Below are positions 35,755 through 47,701 of a stretch of DNA of 64,000 nucleotides, piece after piece. Source of the stretch: Laccaria trichodermophora (lineage: Eukaryota > Basidiomycota > Agaricomycetes > Agaricales > Hydnangiaceae); NCBI GenBank assembly GCA_018417955.1, contig JACTVC010000010.1, positions 1,314,763 to 1,378,762 on the forward strand, read 5' to 3'. Made by a program: the position numbers and the translations under genes. Each line of letters opens with the position of its first letter. The stretch's first letter is position 1. The notes beneath the pieces were generated by a model. It saw only the letters and a list, made by a program, of their open reading frames with translations, was not told the DNA's origin and did no database searches.

Positions 35755-36310
35755 AATATCAGTTTGTAGTCTCCGCTTTTTTAGACTACAAAAGTTTGTA
35801 GTGTGCGCTTTTTTCATTACAAAAGTTTGTAGTCTTCTGCTTGTGTTCACTACAGAATTACTAGTGTGCGCTTTTTTAGACTACAAAAGTTTGTAGTGTG
35901 CGCTTTTTTCATTACAAAGGTTTGTAGTCTTTTGCTTGTGTTCACTACAAAATTACTAGTGTGCGCTTTTTTCATTACAAAAGTTTGTAGTCTTCTGCTT
36001 GGGTTCACTACAAAAGTTTGTAGTGTGCGCTTTTTTCATTACAAAGGTTTGTAGTCTTTTGCTTGTGTTCACTACAAAATTACTAGAGTGCGCTTTTTTC
36101 ATTACAAAAGTTTGTAGTCTTCTGTTTGGGTTCACTACAAAATTACTACTGTGCGCTTTTTTCATTACAAAGTTTGTAGTGTGCGCTTTTTGGACTACAA
36201 AAGTTTGTAGTGTTCGCTTTTTTCATTACAAAGGCTTGTAGTGTCCGCTTTTTTCATTATAAAAGTTTGTAGTGTCTGCTTTTTCATTACAAAAGTTTGT
36301 GGTCTGCTTA
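35755..36310. repeat. TTTGTAGTGTGCGCTTTTTT repeat cluster in FB3
   Basis: Units of ATTACAAAAGTTTGTAG plus TGTGCGCTTTTTTC, some with CTTCTGCTTGTGTTCACTAC. Mirror at 36730-37300. They share the core with the clusters in FB1 and FB2 although the CpG-containing GTGCGC variant dominates here. Confidence 0.8.
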
Positions 36311-39300
36311 TCTTATATATTATATTGTAGTCTCCTATTATCTATGTAGGTATGACCTGATGTTTCAGGCAAACTGACTGCAGCCAAACAGCTGGCAAAT
36401 CATTCACACTTTGTACTCCCTAAGGAATTACATTCAAGACTAACTATTGGAAAGGGCAGGTAGTGGCAGCTACCCAATGATGAAGTAGAAAGAGAGGACA
36501 TGTCAAGGTTGGCTATGTTCAGACATAGTTGAGTCCCCAGATATATGGAAAGAATGTTGAATATGATGAGAACATGACTGAACTACCTGCCCTTTCAAAT
36601 AGTTAGTCTTGAATGTAATTCCTTAGAGAGTACAAAGTGTGAATGATTTGCCAGCTGTTTGGCTGCAGTCAGTTTGCCTGAAACATCAGGTCATACCTAC
36701 ATAGATAATAGGAGACTACAATATAATATATAAGATAAGCAGACCACAAACTTTTGTAATGAAAAAGCAGACACTACAAACTTTTATAATGAAAAAAGCG
36801 GACACTACAAGCCTTTGTAATGAAAAAAGCGAACACTACAAACTTTTGTAGTCCAAAAAGCGCACACTACAAACTTTGTAATGAAAAAAGCGCACAGTAG
36901 TAATTTTGTAGTGAACCCAAACAGAAGACTACAAACTTTTGTAATGAAAAAAGCGCACTCTAGTAATTTTGTAGTGAACACAAGCAAAAGACTACAAACC
37001 TTTGTAATGAAAAAAGCGCACACTACAAACTTTTGTAGTGAACCCAAGCAGAAGACTACAAACTTTTGTAATGAAAAAAGCGCACACTAGTAATTTTGTA
37101 GTGAACACAAGCAAAAGACTACAAACCTTTGTAATGAAAAAAGCGCACACTACAAACTTTTGTAGTCTAAAAAAGCGCACACTAGTAATTCTGTAGTGAA
37201 CACAAGCAGAAGACTACAAACTTTTGTAATGAAAAAAGCGCACACTACAAACTTTTGTAGTCTAAAAAAGCGGAGACTACAAACTGATATTATGTAATGA
37301 ATTTCCTAATTGGGAAATATGCGAACATCGTCATGAACAGTGACAAAACTAAGCTAGCCTACTAACTCTTCTGGCCCAAAGAGCGTGGGAAACAGTTCCC
37401 AACCTAAATGCGCACTGTGCCTGACATTAGGTGTGGCAGAAAAAAGTGTAACGCTTTTCCTGATTAGGAAATGGCCCAATTAGGAAATAGTGCGCACATC
37501 GTCATTAACAATGACAACACCAAGCTAGCCACTAACTCTTCTGGCCCAAAGAGCGTGGGAAATATTTCCCGACCTAAATGCGCACTGTGCCTGACATCAG
37601 GTGTGGCAGAACAAAGTGTAACGCTTTTCCTGATTAGGAAATGGCCCAATTAGGAAATAGTGCGCACATCGTCATTAACAATGACAACACTAAGCTAGCC
37701 ACTAACTCTTCTGGCCCAAAAAGCGTGGGAAACAGTTCCCGACCTAAATGCGCACTGTGCCTGACATCAGGTGTGGCAGAAAAAAGTGTAACGCTTTTCC
37801 CAATTAGGAAATGGCCCAATTAGGAAATAGTGCGCACATCAAAGCGCACACTACAAAGTTTTCTAATCATACTTCTCTTTTCTAATGAAAAAAGCGGACA
37901 CTACAATTTTTGTAGCCTTACTTTGGTTAAAGCTATTGGTAAATATATGTAAACAAACTTCGAAATGGGGGTTTTCTGCCTTCCTCTGCATAGATTATGG
38001 TTCCTGTGATATTTTAAGCATCTATCCCATTAATTTCTTTTTCATTTAGCATAGCCACACCTTCCATATTTAGAAATTCACACTGGATCCTGAGAACAGC
38101 ACCTTAAACATCAAACAACATGGTATGGTATGGGAGTGGAGTACCATGGTATGGTATAAGGGTGCAATACCATGGTATAGTATGGTATGGTATGGGGGTG
38201 CAATACCATGGTATGGTATGGTGAGGGTGCAATACCATGGTATGGTATGGTATGGGGGTGCAATACCATGGTATGGTATGAGATGGCAATACCATGGTGT
38301 GGTATGGTGAGGGTGCAATACCATGGTATGGTATGAGATGGCAATACCATGGTGTGGTATGGTGAGGGGGCAATACCATGGTATGGTATGAGATGGCAAT
38401 ACCATAGTATGGTATGGTGTGAGATGGCAATACCATAGTATGGTATGGTGAGGGGGCAATACCATAGTTTGGTATGAATAGTTGTGGTATGGTATGAATG
38501 GTTGTGGTATGACATGTGATATGAATAAGGCTGAACATAGTATCATGGTTTTGGGAGGCCATGGCCAACAGGAGCTTCCTTAATCTGTACCCCTGGCTCT
38601 CCAATTGACAAGACTTTGGATTGGACCAAATATTTTGATAATGACAACTTTGGTCAAATTCTCAGAACAACAATACTTTGATTCCATCATATGTAGTTTT
38701 CAAATAGTAAATATATACACATACTTCTTTGACAGCAACAGCATGGCACTTTTTGAATCCAAATTTCAGGCTTTTGAAATGAATCATCTGTGAAGGGTAC
38801 TTAATGTAGTTGATTAGTTGAAGTGCATATTTCAGCCTAGGCTGTTGGATAATAATTTAGCTCAAGTCCATGCTTTTGCAATGCATGGTATCATGCATGG
38901 TCCAGGACTATAGCCAATACACAAAATGTTTTCTTTTCTTTGTTTCTCAAATACTGATGCAGCATTGATTTATTTGTGATGAATATTGTTCTAATTGTAA
39001 TTGAAAGGACTGGGAAAGATATGTATCAATAAATGGCTTTTGATGCATGGAAAAAGCTGGGATTAAGCTCATTTGAACTGATTTTCAAAGGATGGATTTG
39101 ACTATATAGCCTCCATTTGTATCTTAAAATCTTGGGAAAAACATCAAGAAGCTTTCCACAAAAAATGGCACCCAATGGACCAGTATTGCAGCCTGCAGAA
39201 AGAATTTATATATTTTGAAAAAGGACCCCAGACACCCTGGTATGATGGTATGGTATGGTATGGTATGATGGTATGGTATGGCATGGTATGGTATGAGGTG

Positions 39301-39874
39301 ACATGGTATGGTATGGTAACATGGTATTGGTATGGTATGGGTTTTCCATACCATGGTACCATGGTATTGGTATGTGCTCTTATACCACCCTTGGAATGGG
39401 TACCATGGAGGTCCCCTAAATCAAAGAATTCATATACCTCACAGGTACCCTAAAATGGGTGACTGAAGTGCTATCGATGGGATCCTTCCCAGCTGGACAA
39501 AGTACGAATGCGAGCGCCTAAGGTGTGCCATTGAACTGGTATATAAAACACCCAGAGATTGCCGATGGGACGATCTAGGGGCTGCAGTCCAAAAATTCGC
39601 CAATTACGGGATCAGTAAGAGGGACCTCGTAAGGTACACCGGTAACGAAATTGCCTATGGAGTCGAACAATCCCTATTGCTTGAAGCTTCCCAAGTGGTA
39701 GTAACCATAGATCAAGTACTACAGGTCCTGGCTGACTTCTTCCATAAACGGGATCACGACCGTTTTGTACTTGACTATGACTTCCTCTTCTTATGAATGC
39801 TTGCATCCTGTGTGAGTTGAACTGAAATACTAGCGACATATCGTGTTCTACAACACCGAATGACTGTAGCTGCC

Positions 39875-40190
39875 TGTGAGGAGTATTTAGGACATCACAC
39901 GACTAGCTATGCTTATTGTATATACTTGTTTGTTACATTGTACATATTGAGGGAACCCTATGCTAGGGTTCCCCATCATCTTATATCATTACCTTTTGCA
40001 TGATATGTCTGCCGACTAGCGACTCGCGACATGCAAACCTGCAGGTTTGCGCACACACAACCATCATGTCAAGCTGGCTGAGCACCCTGTCATCTGCTCA
40101 ATCACACGGAATAAGCGCTGACACGTCGTCAGCCATCCACTACTCCTCCCTCACACTTCACTCACGAGAAGTCCTGAACACAGTTTCACA
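39875..40190 (+). repeat. LTR-A copy 2, 5' LTR
   Basis: 316 bp, TGTGAGGAG...GTTTCACA, followed by G and the PBS. Contains the palindrome GCAAACCTGCAGGTTTGC and an AGGGAACCCTATGCTAGGGTTCCCC inverted repeat, shared by all three LTR-A copies. Preceded by CTGCC, its presumed 5-bp target site in the LTR-B element. Confidence 0.9.
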
Positions 40191-40191
40191 G

Positions 40192-40204
40192 TGGTGGGGG
40201 CACC
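40192..40204 (+). other. Primer-binding site, LTR-A copy 2
   Basis: TGGTGGGGGCACC, identical to the sites at 14398 and 27187 (minus). The leader 40205-40295 is the same as in copy 1 up to the KDZ insertion. Confidence 0.85.
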
Positions 40205-40295
40205 GCGGATTTCACCAAAGTGAAGTGAAGTCTGCCAAACAAAGGGAGACGAAGTCCGAGTTGACAGTTGAGGATGATCATGATGGGGATATGAA

Positions 40296-40386
40296 CAGGG
40301 CATTCAGTAGATATGCTATGGAACCATAACAATAGAAATTGACAATTGTCCCAATAAGTCATAGGGCTACCCCAATGGGCCCAATT
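40296..40386 (+). repeat. KDZ transposon left terminal inverted repeat
   Basis: Starts CAGGGCATTCAG; from about 40308 it aligns with the right end, and from ACCATAACAATAG (about 40323) it is nearly identical to the reverse complement of the right end. The outermost bases differ between the two ends (CAGGGCATT versus CACAAGTAT), which is unusual for an element able to move. Confidence 0.85.
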
Positions 40387-40735
40387 ACAAAGGACGTTAT
40401 GACACTGTACATTGGCCCAATGATGTAAGAATATGTATATTTGATTGTTGGGCCCAATGAAGCTGCCACTGTCAAAGCCAAGGGTTTATAGATTGGCCAC
40501 ATGGGTTAAATGGGGGTAATTTTGACCGTCAATATATGATTGCATTAAGCTACAGTTGATAGTTGGGCCCAACATAGGGTAATGGTTAATGGTCAAGGTT
40601 GGGCCCAATGGCCCAATTATTAAGCTACAGTTGAAGGTTGGGCCCAACATCAGGTAATTGTTATTTCGACAAGTTGGGCCCAACGGCGAAATTCATATGA
40701 CATGGCTTGTATCTTGGGCCCATGGATCAAAATAC
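40345..40735. repeat. Subterminal TTGGGCCCAA palindromes, left
   Basis: Five exact TTGGGCCCAA copies (about 40448, 40563, 40598, 40638, 40674) and several GGCCCAAT/TGGGCCCA variants. Variants recur near the right end (about 54663, 54750, 54815, 54880). A short palindrome repeated at both ends suggests transposase-binding sites. Confidence 0.75.
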
Positions 40736-40779
40736 ACTATAGTTCCAAAGGTTAGCCCAATCTTTGGATTTTCGGGGTC

Positions 40780-41300
40780 GGGGCATTGTTCCGTTAAGAC
40801 CGGCCCCACGGACCCGCAGTTGTTCCGGACGTGTTGCTCCACTGCACCCGCGGATTAAAACGCGGACAAGCAATTGTTCCGTTACCCCCGTGGGCCCACC
40901 CACCTTTCTTTGACCCGTGGTCCGCCTGCTGCTCCCGTGCACCCGCGGACCGAAATAAGGACGTAAAATCGTTCCGTTACACCCACGGGCCCACCCTCCT
41001 TTCTTTGACCCGTGAACCGCCTGCTGCTCCCGTGCACCCGCGGACCGAAATGCGGACGAAAAATCGTTCCCTCCTTTCTTTGACCCGTGTTGCTCCATTA
41101 CACCCGTGGACCACAACGCGGAACAGCAATTGTTCCGTTACCCCCGCGGACCAACAGTCGTTCTGTTACATCCCCCGTGGACGCTGTTGCTCCGTTGCGG
41201 CGACGGACCAAGGACTGTTCCATGACACCCACGGGCGAAGACTTTCATTACACCTGTGGACCGCCTGTTGATCCGTTACACCCGCGGGCCACTGGCTAGA
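40780..41300. repeat. GC-rich subterminal repeats with CCGCGGACC core
   Basis: Degenerate units of about 60-65 bp with TTCCGTTACACCC, GCGGACC and TTTCTTTGACCCGTG elements. CpG-rich, in contrast to the decayed retroelements nearby. No credible gene; open frames here (e.g. 40831-41271) follow the repeat. CCGCGG also marks the right subterminal array. Confidence 0.7.
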
Positions 41301-41470
41301 CCTCCTGAGGATGGGGCTTTGACAGGCATGGGCCACCCAAAATAGGTGGCATAGGATATAGTCTGAAGTCCGATGAATCGTCCGGGAGCAATTTCTTAAA
41401 GAGACGAAATAGGGACTGTTCAGGCTTAATGTGGTCTAGTTAAACATGAGGATGACATGAGGCCATATTG

Positions 41471-41477
41471 TATATAA
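41471..41477 (+). promoter_or_regulatory. TATA box of the TET/JBP gene
   Basis: TATATAA, 35-41 bp upstream of the ATG at 41512, just inside the subterminal repeats. It lies close enough to the ATG that the 5' UTR would be very short or the start lies on a further upstream exon; TTTGCAG at 41498-41504 could be an acceptor. Confidence 0.45.
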
Positions 41478-41511
41478 ACCTCCGTGATGAAAATAATATT
41501 TGCAGGACGGC

Positions 41512-42905
41512 ATGACCACTGCTATGCCTGCCTTGCAGGCTCTTACAGACGATGTTGCCCTCTATATGTCTGGGAGACTCCGCTACAACATCTTGCAGGA
41601 GGGTCTGAACGACTTCCCACCAAAGGAGCTAGGCGAGGACCTTGTCACCGCATGTGAACAGGCTATCTCGGTGATAACGGAGGCATGGATGGCGAAGCCT
41701 ATTCAAGTGGACTGGCATATCGAGGAGTTCGTTAAGGAGTTGGGATCACGACCTACAGGTATTCGTCAGTATCATTTTTATCCAACGGAATGATGATGTC
41801 TCCTCCAGGAATGAATGAAGTTTTGGAGGCCGACTTAATGAAGAAGTTTCCACCTGCATATCCCTCTGAACGGGAGGTTGTGGAAGGAAGGCCCTTGAGA
41901 GTTCTGGATGTCCGCGGCTTTACGCTGGCTTGGTATTTGCCCGAGGCAATATCGGAAACTGTTCAGGTGAACTCCACCGCCTTGTTATTCAGCTGTGAAA
42001 CTTACCTTTCATTCATCAGAACCGTCTTATATGTGCATTGGCCCATCTTAGGCCCTACTTGAAAGCTAACCCTCCTCGAAGCGGAGGCGGATGGCGAAAT
42101 GACGTGGGTTATTTTCGGACCCCGGGTGAATCAGAGATACCCGTGGGTAGCGTAACTCTTACACCACTTTGGGGATCTGCCGGACATGAGGTATATTTCT
42201 ACATTTTATAGTTATTCCTCGCTTATGGCCTCCCAGTATCATGGTACACCATTGCAAGCATCTTCCACCTTGAAGGACGACTCTGGTGGAGGTATGAGAT
42301 TTATCAGGGACATTATGGACTTTCAAGCGATAGTGGGGGGTGTTATGAGTGTCCTCCATCCTGCGCAGTATTGTATTATGCGGGCTTCGCTTATCCGGGC
42401 TGCCAATCAAGGGAAGAAAGATCCGGATGGAAAGCCCGTTTCCCCCGTCCATGCCATTCAGGACGTCGACGGACTACGTCGAATACTTCGATATTGGGCC
42501 AGCGGATTTACGGGACTATCAGTCATAAGTCAGAGGGAATCACCATTCCATAGAGATGGACAAAGTCCGATGGGAATGTTCGATCTCCTGGCCACCATTG
42601 GCCGGACGATTGATCCAAACCTTCGGGCCGAGCTTCCAGGCATTGGGATTAGATTTCAATACAAGCCGGGCACTCTTCTCTCAGTATTGTCCAAGTCCGT
42701 TAGGCATGGAGTATCGCCTTCAACCGAGGAACGATACTGCTTGGCGTTCTTCATGAGAGAACGGGTACTCCGTCAACTGGGGTATGACCAGCATCCTTGG
42801 ATGTCGGATGAGTTGTTTCTGGCTTGGTTGGAACTAGACGACCCGGAAAAGATGGAAAGAATCATTCATCTGGAACAAGGGGGTGAATGGAAACCATTGA
42901 TATAG
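41512..42905 (+). CDS. TET/JBP-type 2-oxoglutarate/Fe(II) dioxygenase
   Basis: Four exons join in phase: 41512-41758, 41809-41966, 42020-42190, 42237-42905, giving 414 aa and ending in TAG. The C-terminal half has the TET/JBP double-stranded beta-helix signature: a GSVTLTPLWGSAGHE block (compare FQQGHE in relatives), a substrate-loop region, then SPFHRDGQSP with the HxD iron ligands (H297, D299), FDLLATIG, LPGIGIRFQYKPGTLL, the distal iron ligand in SVRHGVS (H349), and the 2-oxoglutarate-binding Arg of ERYCLAFFMRE (R358). The family oxidises 5-methylcytosine in DNA to hydroxymethylcytosine and further products. No in-frame stop or frameshift is present, unlike several neighbours. Carried as cargo in a KDZ transposon, where TET/JBP genes are known to have expanded in fungi. 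Exon 1 start is the least certain point. Confidence 0.88.
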
Positions 42906-42920
42906 ATATATACATATATA

Positions 42921-45900
42921 CTACATGGACAGACCCCGAACAGCTTTTGAAAAATCATCGTCCGTAACCATCATAACGTCCAAATTGTCTTGACATGGAT
43001 TGGCCGGAATGTCTTGCTCCGAGGCGGGTCCGTGCAACGTATCCGGGTCCCCACCCTCTGAGAGGGAAAATTCTGGGAGACCTCGAATGGGCGGCCTGCC
43101 CCTCCTCTGTAGCCTTTGTGGAAGTGCCCGTCTTGGTCGGGCAGATGAAAGCATTGCTTGAGCCATATCCTCCGCCACCTGTGTATTCTCCTTCAGCTTA
43201 TCCTCTTTCTCATGACGTTCTTGGATGTTATCAAGAACGCGACGTTGATATTCAGTCCGATATTCGGCCTCCATTGCAGTAATATCCACTGAGGCGTCCT
43301 GCATTCTTTCGTCCAGCTCCTTGATGTTGTCAGAGAGCCGGTTGATTTCTACATCCAAGGTCGCCGCTCCGCGGGCGATGCCATCCCGGAGAGCTTCCAA
43401 TTGTTCTATCTCCGCGGAGTTGGATACGGAGATCGGAACCTCCCCTCGGTGTTCATAGATTTGCTCCAGCTAAATGGAAATGTCAACAATAGACAGCCTG
43501 GTTTCAGCAAAACGGTCAACTTACAAACTTTGAATGTATGAGAAGTGCATCCTCCTGCACATCACTCCATTTCGGAAATGTATCCACAATGGACGCCATA
43601 TCCTTTGCGTTCCACCAGTCACTCAAATAGCAGTCCACGATTCGATCAGGGTTGGTGTCCGGGCATTCAAAGTCCATATGAACTGGGCCCCTCGCGGAGA
43701 TGGATTCTGCAAGATACGTGGGAATGTCGTAGTGATACCCTCGGGCACGATGCGATCCGAGTAAATATGTAATTGCGTCCTGAATTGAGAACGTTAACGG
43801 GGAAATGAGGGACAAAAACAGGGTCACTTTACCACTTCTTGTTGAAACATTTTCACCCATGCTTCTTCCTGGTCCACGGTTTTTACATCCCTCAAAGCTC
43901 TGTTTGCGGCCCGAAACCTTGAGCTCATCATATAAAGAAGTTGTTGCATAGGCACCGTACGCTCTTCGTTGTCCAACTGCTCATCAGTGAACAACATATT
44001 TGGAGGACAAGAAATATTTTGCCGATAGATACAATCAATTCTTAGATCAGCCCTGTGGAAATACAGTAGCAAACAACCCGAACGGACATGATACGCTCCC
44101 ACGTTTACGCCCGCGGCCGTAGCCATGCAAGGAGAACCCGTAATCAAATGGCCCCGGAACGTTGGAAGTCAGCAAGCGCCTGGATCTGGAACGCCTGCCA
44201 CATGCCCGCTTGTCTCCTAGCATAACACTGCTTCCCTGGAGTCGTTTCATATCCAAGGCCATCCCACGTTTCAGCCCGACGCTGGAAGTACACATCGTCC
44301 AGCGCATTTCCCGCGGAACGAGCTTGAATTCCTCCAGCCACCTGTCCCGCCTTGCCTTCGCCCGGATATAATTCACTCGATACACTGGAATTACTGTTAG
44401 TCGTAGATCCAAAGACTGGCTAAAGTTCCTACATTCTTCCATGTGAAAGCTTTCGAATGAATCTCCATGAATATTCATGCCCCAGAACCAGGGAATGTTC
44501 TGGTTTCTAAAGCCCCGACCATTTGGCTGAGAAATATTGGGAAGCGTATGGGTTTCTTTCTTTTCTATAGGTCGATATTTGTTGAGAATGTCAGCCGACG
44601 CACCCAAGCGGGCCAAAGCCCATCGAGCGTGTGCATAGACCCGGAGATGGTGTGCCAAGTTTCTATCCGCAGTATTTACCTTGTCATAGGAACGGGTCTT
44701 TCCCTTTTTACTTTCCTGATTGTTAATTTCTTTGCGATAGATGAATGATTTGTGTCCGATTTCCAAACGGATGGCTGCCAGTGTATCATTGGCTTGTGCA
44801 ATCCGGAGAAGAATCTCCCGCTGACGGGCAATCGCCATTTGCTCCAGAAGGTCAGGAAAAGACGAGGGGAGTATGACCTCCATGCTTTCAGCCATTTGCC
44901 TGTCAGATGAAGGGGGATTGGCCAGCAGCATCTCCAAATCATCGTCATGTTCATATCCGTCTTCCACGGGTGGTATGTCCATGGTCTGACTCACGAAGTC
45001 TACTCCGGGAAACAGTTCGTATGCTTCCCGCTCGAATGCATCAATTCTTCGGAGAAACATCTGACGTCGCTTCGCCAGGTCGAGCTTGTCCTCGGGTGTT
45101 GGCTTCCTGCCCATCATCCGGATAAACCGACTTAACGCCAATCTACTAATATAAACTTAAAGTCCCTGATGAGGGACAATTAACTTACTGAGCTTCCTGT
45201 ATCTTGATCCCAGTGCTAACCCACAATGTTACTCCCATGGAAGCGTTCACTGGGGATTCCTGTCCCATGAGCGCTGCTTGAACGTCCTTCTGCGTAGGCA
45301 CTGATGCTGGCCTTTAATACAAGACAGATTAGGTTGTAACAGAGGAAGACAAACCCTTCGGAGCTTCTGCTTCATACACATCCATTGCTGAGGCATCAGC
45401 CACCCGGCGTCTCTGTGCTTCCTCAGCAAGTCCATCCCAATCTTTAAGTTGTTCGGGGCTCGCAGTGTCCGAAAGTTTCAATAACTCCGCTTCGCGGCCG
45501 CGAGTCCGGATTGAATCTTCTTCCAGCGGTGGCATAGCGAAGAAACTAACACCAATCAGCATCGCTTTTGGAAGACATATTTAAGGCGGACCCATGTTCA
45601 CGAGTTTCTTCCAGTTGCTATCTCCCATGTGGGAGTCCAAGACCTCGGTCCGATGGGCGAGAGTCATTGTTCGGGAGATTCGACCAATGTGATTAAGGGT
45701 CGACCAAAGGGTCTCCAGAATTTCACCATCAGCCTGACCCGCCCCCTCAATAAAAGTAGGTGAAAACCTAGCCAGACAAATCAATTGATGCCCGTGGACG
45801 TGGAAAAGGCCTATCCCGGGAATGATGATTAGGCCTGGGTGAACTTCGAGAAACGGGCTGTCCTCCACCCGTTTGAAAAAATTCTTATGGTACTGGCAGT

Positions 45901-47701
45901 TCACATCATAGACCACAATGCACTTCATTCTTTCCTCCATGTTGGTGTTCTTCATTGCCTCACAAAGTGCGTAATCCATGTTCATCTGTCTAGCAAACTT
46001 TCTCAATGACATAAAAGACGGCGGAGGACAGGAGTACCTACCTTTCGCCTTTTTGAAAGTCAACAACACCACCAGGGCAGTAGCAGCCATGCCTCAGACA
46101 CGCAGCAGCTCCCAGACCCGTGGAATCGCAACCTTTGTGAATACGGGCCTTGTCATTGACAGCATGATGCTCATTACAAGTTGGTGCCTAGAACGGCCGG
46201 GTCGAAAGGATCCGGAATAAATGGCTAATTGCTCACCTCCTTGACTTCTTTCGCGACCCTCAAATGCTGTCCGTATCTTTGCTTTTCCACCATGTATCCC
46301 TCCCCATTCTTTAACCAAACATCCGTTTCCGGCCGTCGCTGCAATTTATGATTACAGGTAAAGTTACCATCCAGAACAAAGCCCCGAGAATACGCCCATT
46401 GCTCAGCATCCTCTTTCCAGTTCTCTGGAAGATTAACCCCCGGCTGCGGACATGCTGCACAGAAAAGTGCTAACTCTCCTGTTCCGGGAGGACGATGTTG
46501 ATGTCCGAATCCAAACCACTTGTATTCTTTTAAACTTCTCCATTGACGACTTGCCCGAATAAGCTCTCGATATCGGTCCTGCCATTTCCTTTTGAGTCCA
46601 TAGTCCAAAAATCTCATTGTGGCTCCTACATACCTTAACCTGCCTTGGAAATGCTTTGGAAGTCATTCTCCGGAGTTTGGAATAGTAATGGGTCGCGGAC
46701 GTTTTGCATTCCAGGTTTTCCAGGAGATAGTCATCAAGGACACTGAAAGTAAAAGCTGTCTGCGGTTGAGCGGAGGTAGAGGGAAAGAATCCCATCCGTA
46801 ACAATTGAATATCCAATGCGGGTGCACCCGCACAATGGCAGAATGACGTAGGTAGCTGATGAATTCCGTTTGTATGAACAAATGTAAGCACCCGACGTCC
46901 ATTCAGATAAGATACAGGTGGATCGGGGATCTCATTGTCATCCTGGAGACTTTCCCCGGCATCCGTGAGATCCTCGATATCGATGTCAATGTCAATGTCA
47001 TCCGGGTCCATATCCGCGGAATCCAATGGACATCCACCCTGATCCAGATAAATATCTGGGTCTAACCCCTCATTATCCGAAGAATCCCATTTCATCCCCG
47101 GACAAGGCGAGCCGTTGTGTCCCAAGTGTACGACAATACCCACTTTCCATAACCAAGATGATGAGAAATATGAACCAGTCCAGCTTTTCACCCTGTGAAA
47201 CGGATGTCGACGATGTGAGATTCTGCAGCAATCTGTGCATTCGGATGTATTTCCCAGACAATCCTGGCATTTCCACGTTCCCTCCCTTACCCCGCACGTA
47301 GCACAGATATTAGAGGGTGCCGGAGCCTCTCGTTCAAGTAATTCATCAAGATACAACCGGCGACGATTTCCCCACTCACGTAAATAATCGTTGGATGACT
47401 GTCAATTGTAAAAAATCTGTTGACATGACTAAGTCAAGGTACCTACCTTGGAACCATTTATCTCCTGATTGTTCACGTTCATGAACATAATTTCTTCATT
47501 TGTTCCCATTGAGCAGTCATCCCGGTCAACTTGGGGTAAAGAAACAGAGTTTTTTTGGGGGGATTGAGATGGGGTGGAAATGCATTGAGAGGACGTTGGG
47601 TCTGTTGGAAAAACTGTCTTCACTTTGACATTTCCACGGGGACCTTGAGTATAACGGGTGTGTTTCAGAGAGCCTATGACCTTTGTTCTCCGGGTACTCA
47701 T
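42921..47701 (-). pseudogene. CxC2-KDZ transposase with two lesions
   Basis: Reading from ATG 47701, supported exons are 47701-47447, 47398-46634, 46578-46237, 46187-46042 and from 45989 to about 45590. Later exons lie in 45562-45329, 45141-44084, 44021-43848, 43758-43521 and about 43470-42921 (TAG), with less certain borders. Domains: basic N-terminus; CxC2 cysteine cluster (CATCGVREGTWKCQDC...CTDCC, RHPFHRVKSWTG); RNase H-like KDZ core with LDGNF, the HHAVND and KGCDSTGLGAAACLRHGC blocks, VVYDVNCQYHKNF and FIEGAGQADGEILETLW, LAHRTEVLDSHMGDSNWKKLV; helical C-terminus (VYRVNYIRAKARRDRWLEEF) and a coiled coil (LDVEINRLSDNIKELDERM). A +2 frameshift near 44290, an apparent extra TG in ATGTGTAC, breaks EMRWTM from YFQRRAETWDGL. 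A TGA at 44144-44146 interrupts the next segment. Without the frameshift and TGA the protein would be roughly 1,300 aa. The coiled-coil tail might instead be a separate gene. Confidence 0.8.

Larger units (their letters stand above)
33521..39470. mobile_element. Giant foldback element FB3, 2.9-kb arms, TSD CTATCGA
   Basis: 5,950 bp. Arms 33521-36464 and 36582-39470 are inverted copies with small indels (e.g. about 55 bp missing from the right arm near 38230) around a 117-bp loop. Both ends read CACTTCAGTCACCC inward. CTATCGA flanks it at 33514-33520 and 39471-39477; the base before (G) also matches if the terminal G of the right end is counted in. The arms hold CATGGTAT microsatellite, a ~170-bp tandem repeat and TGTAGT-type repeats. 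No transposase. Confidence 0.92.
32916..39796 (+). pseudogene. gag-like ORF of LTR-B, split by FB3
   Basis: Part one (32916-33520) encodes an acidic, Ser/Thr-rich N-terminus and a folded segment with KTIFWDIDPYRDLPVWAES. Part two (39478-39796, ending in TGA) encodes LPSWTKYECERLRCAIELVY, DDLGAAVQKFANYGISKRDL and VEQSLLLEASQVVV, a helix-rich stretch. Taking out FB3 with one CTATCGA copy brings the two parts into one frame (GAID then GILPSW), about 310 residues. Position after an LTR, PBS and leader suggests Gag, but I recognise no capsid signature or zinc knuckle, so the assignment rests on position. The element downstream of 39874 is interrupted by LTR-A copy 2. Confidence 0.6.

Noticed and set aside
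34387..38604. His/Tyr/Pro-rich ORFs in all frames of FB3
   Set aside because: They come from the CATACCATGGTATTGC array, occur in three phases on each arm, and mirror each other.
40831..41299. Coding regions of 146 and 70 aa in the left subterminal region of the KDZ element
   Set aside because: They follow the tandem GC-rich repeats, lack start context and overlap each other in different frames.
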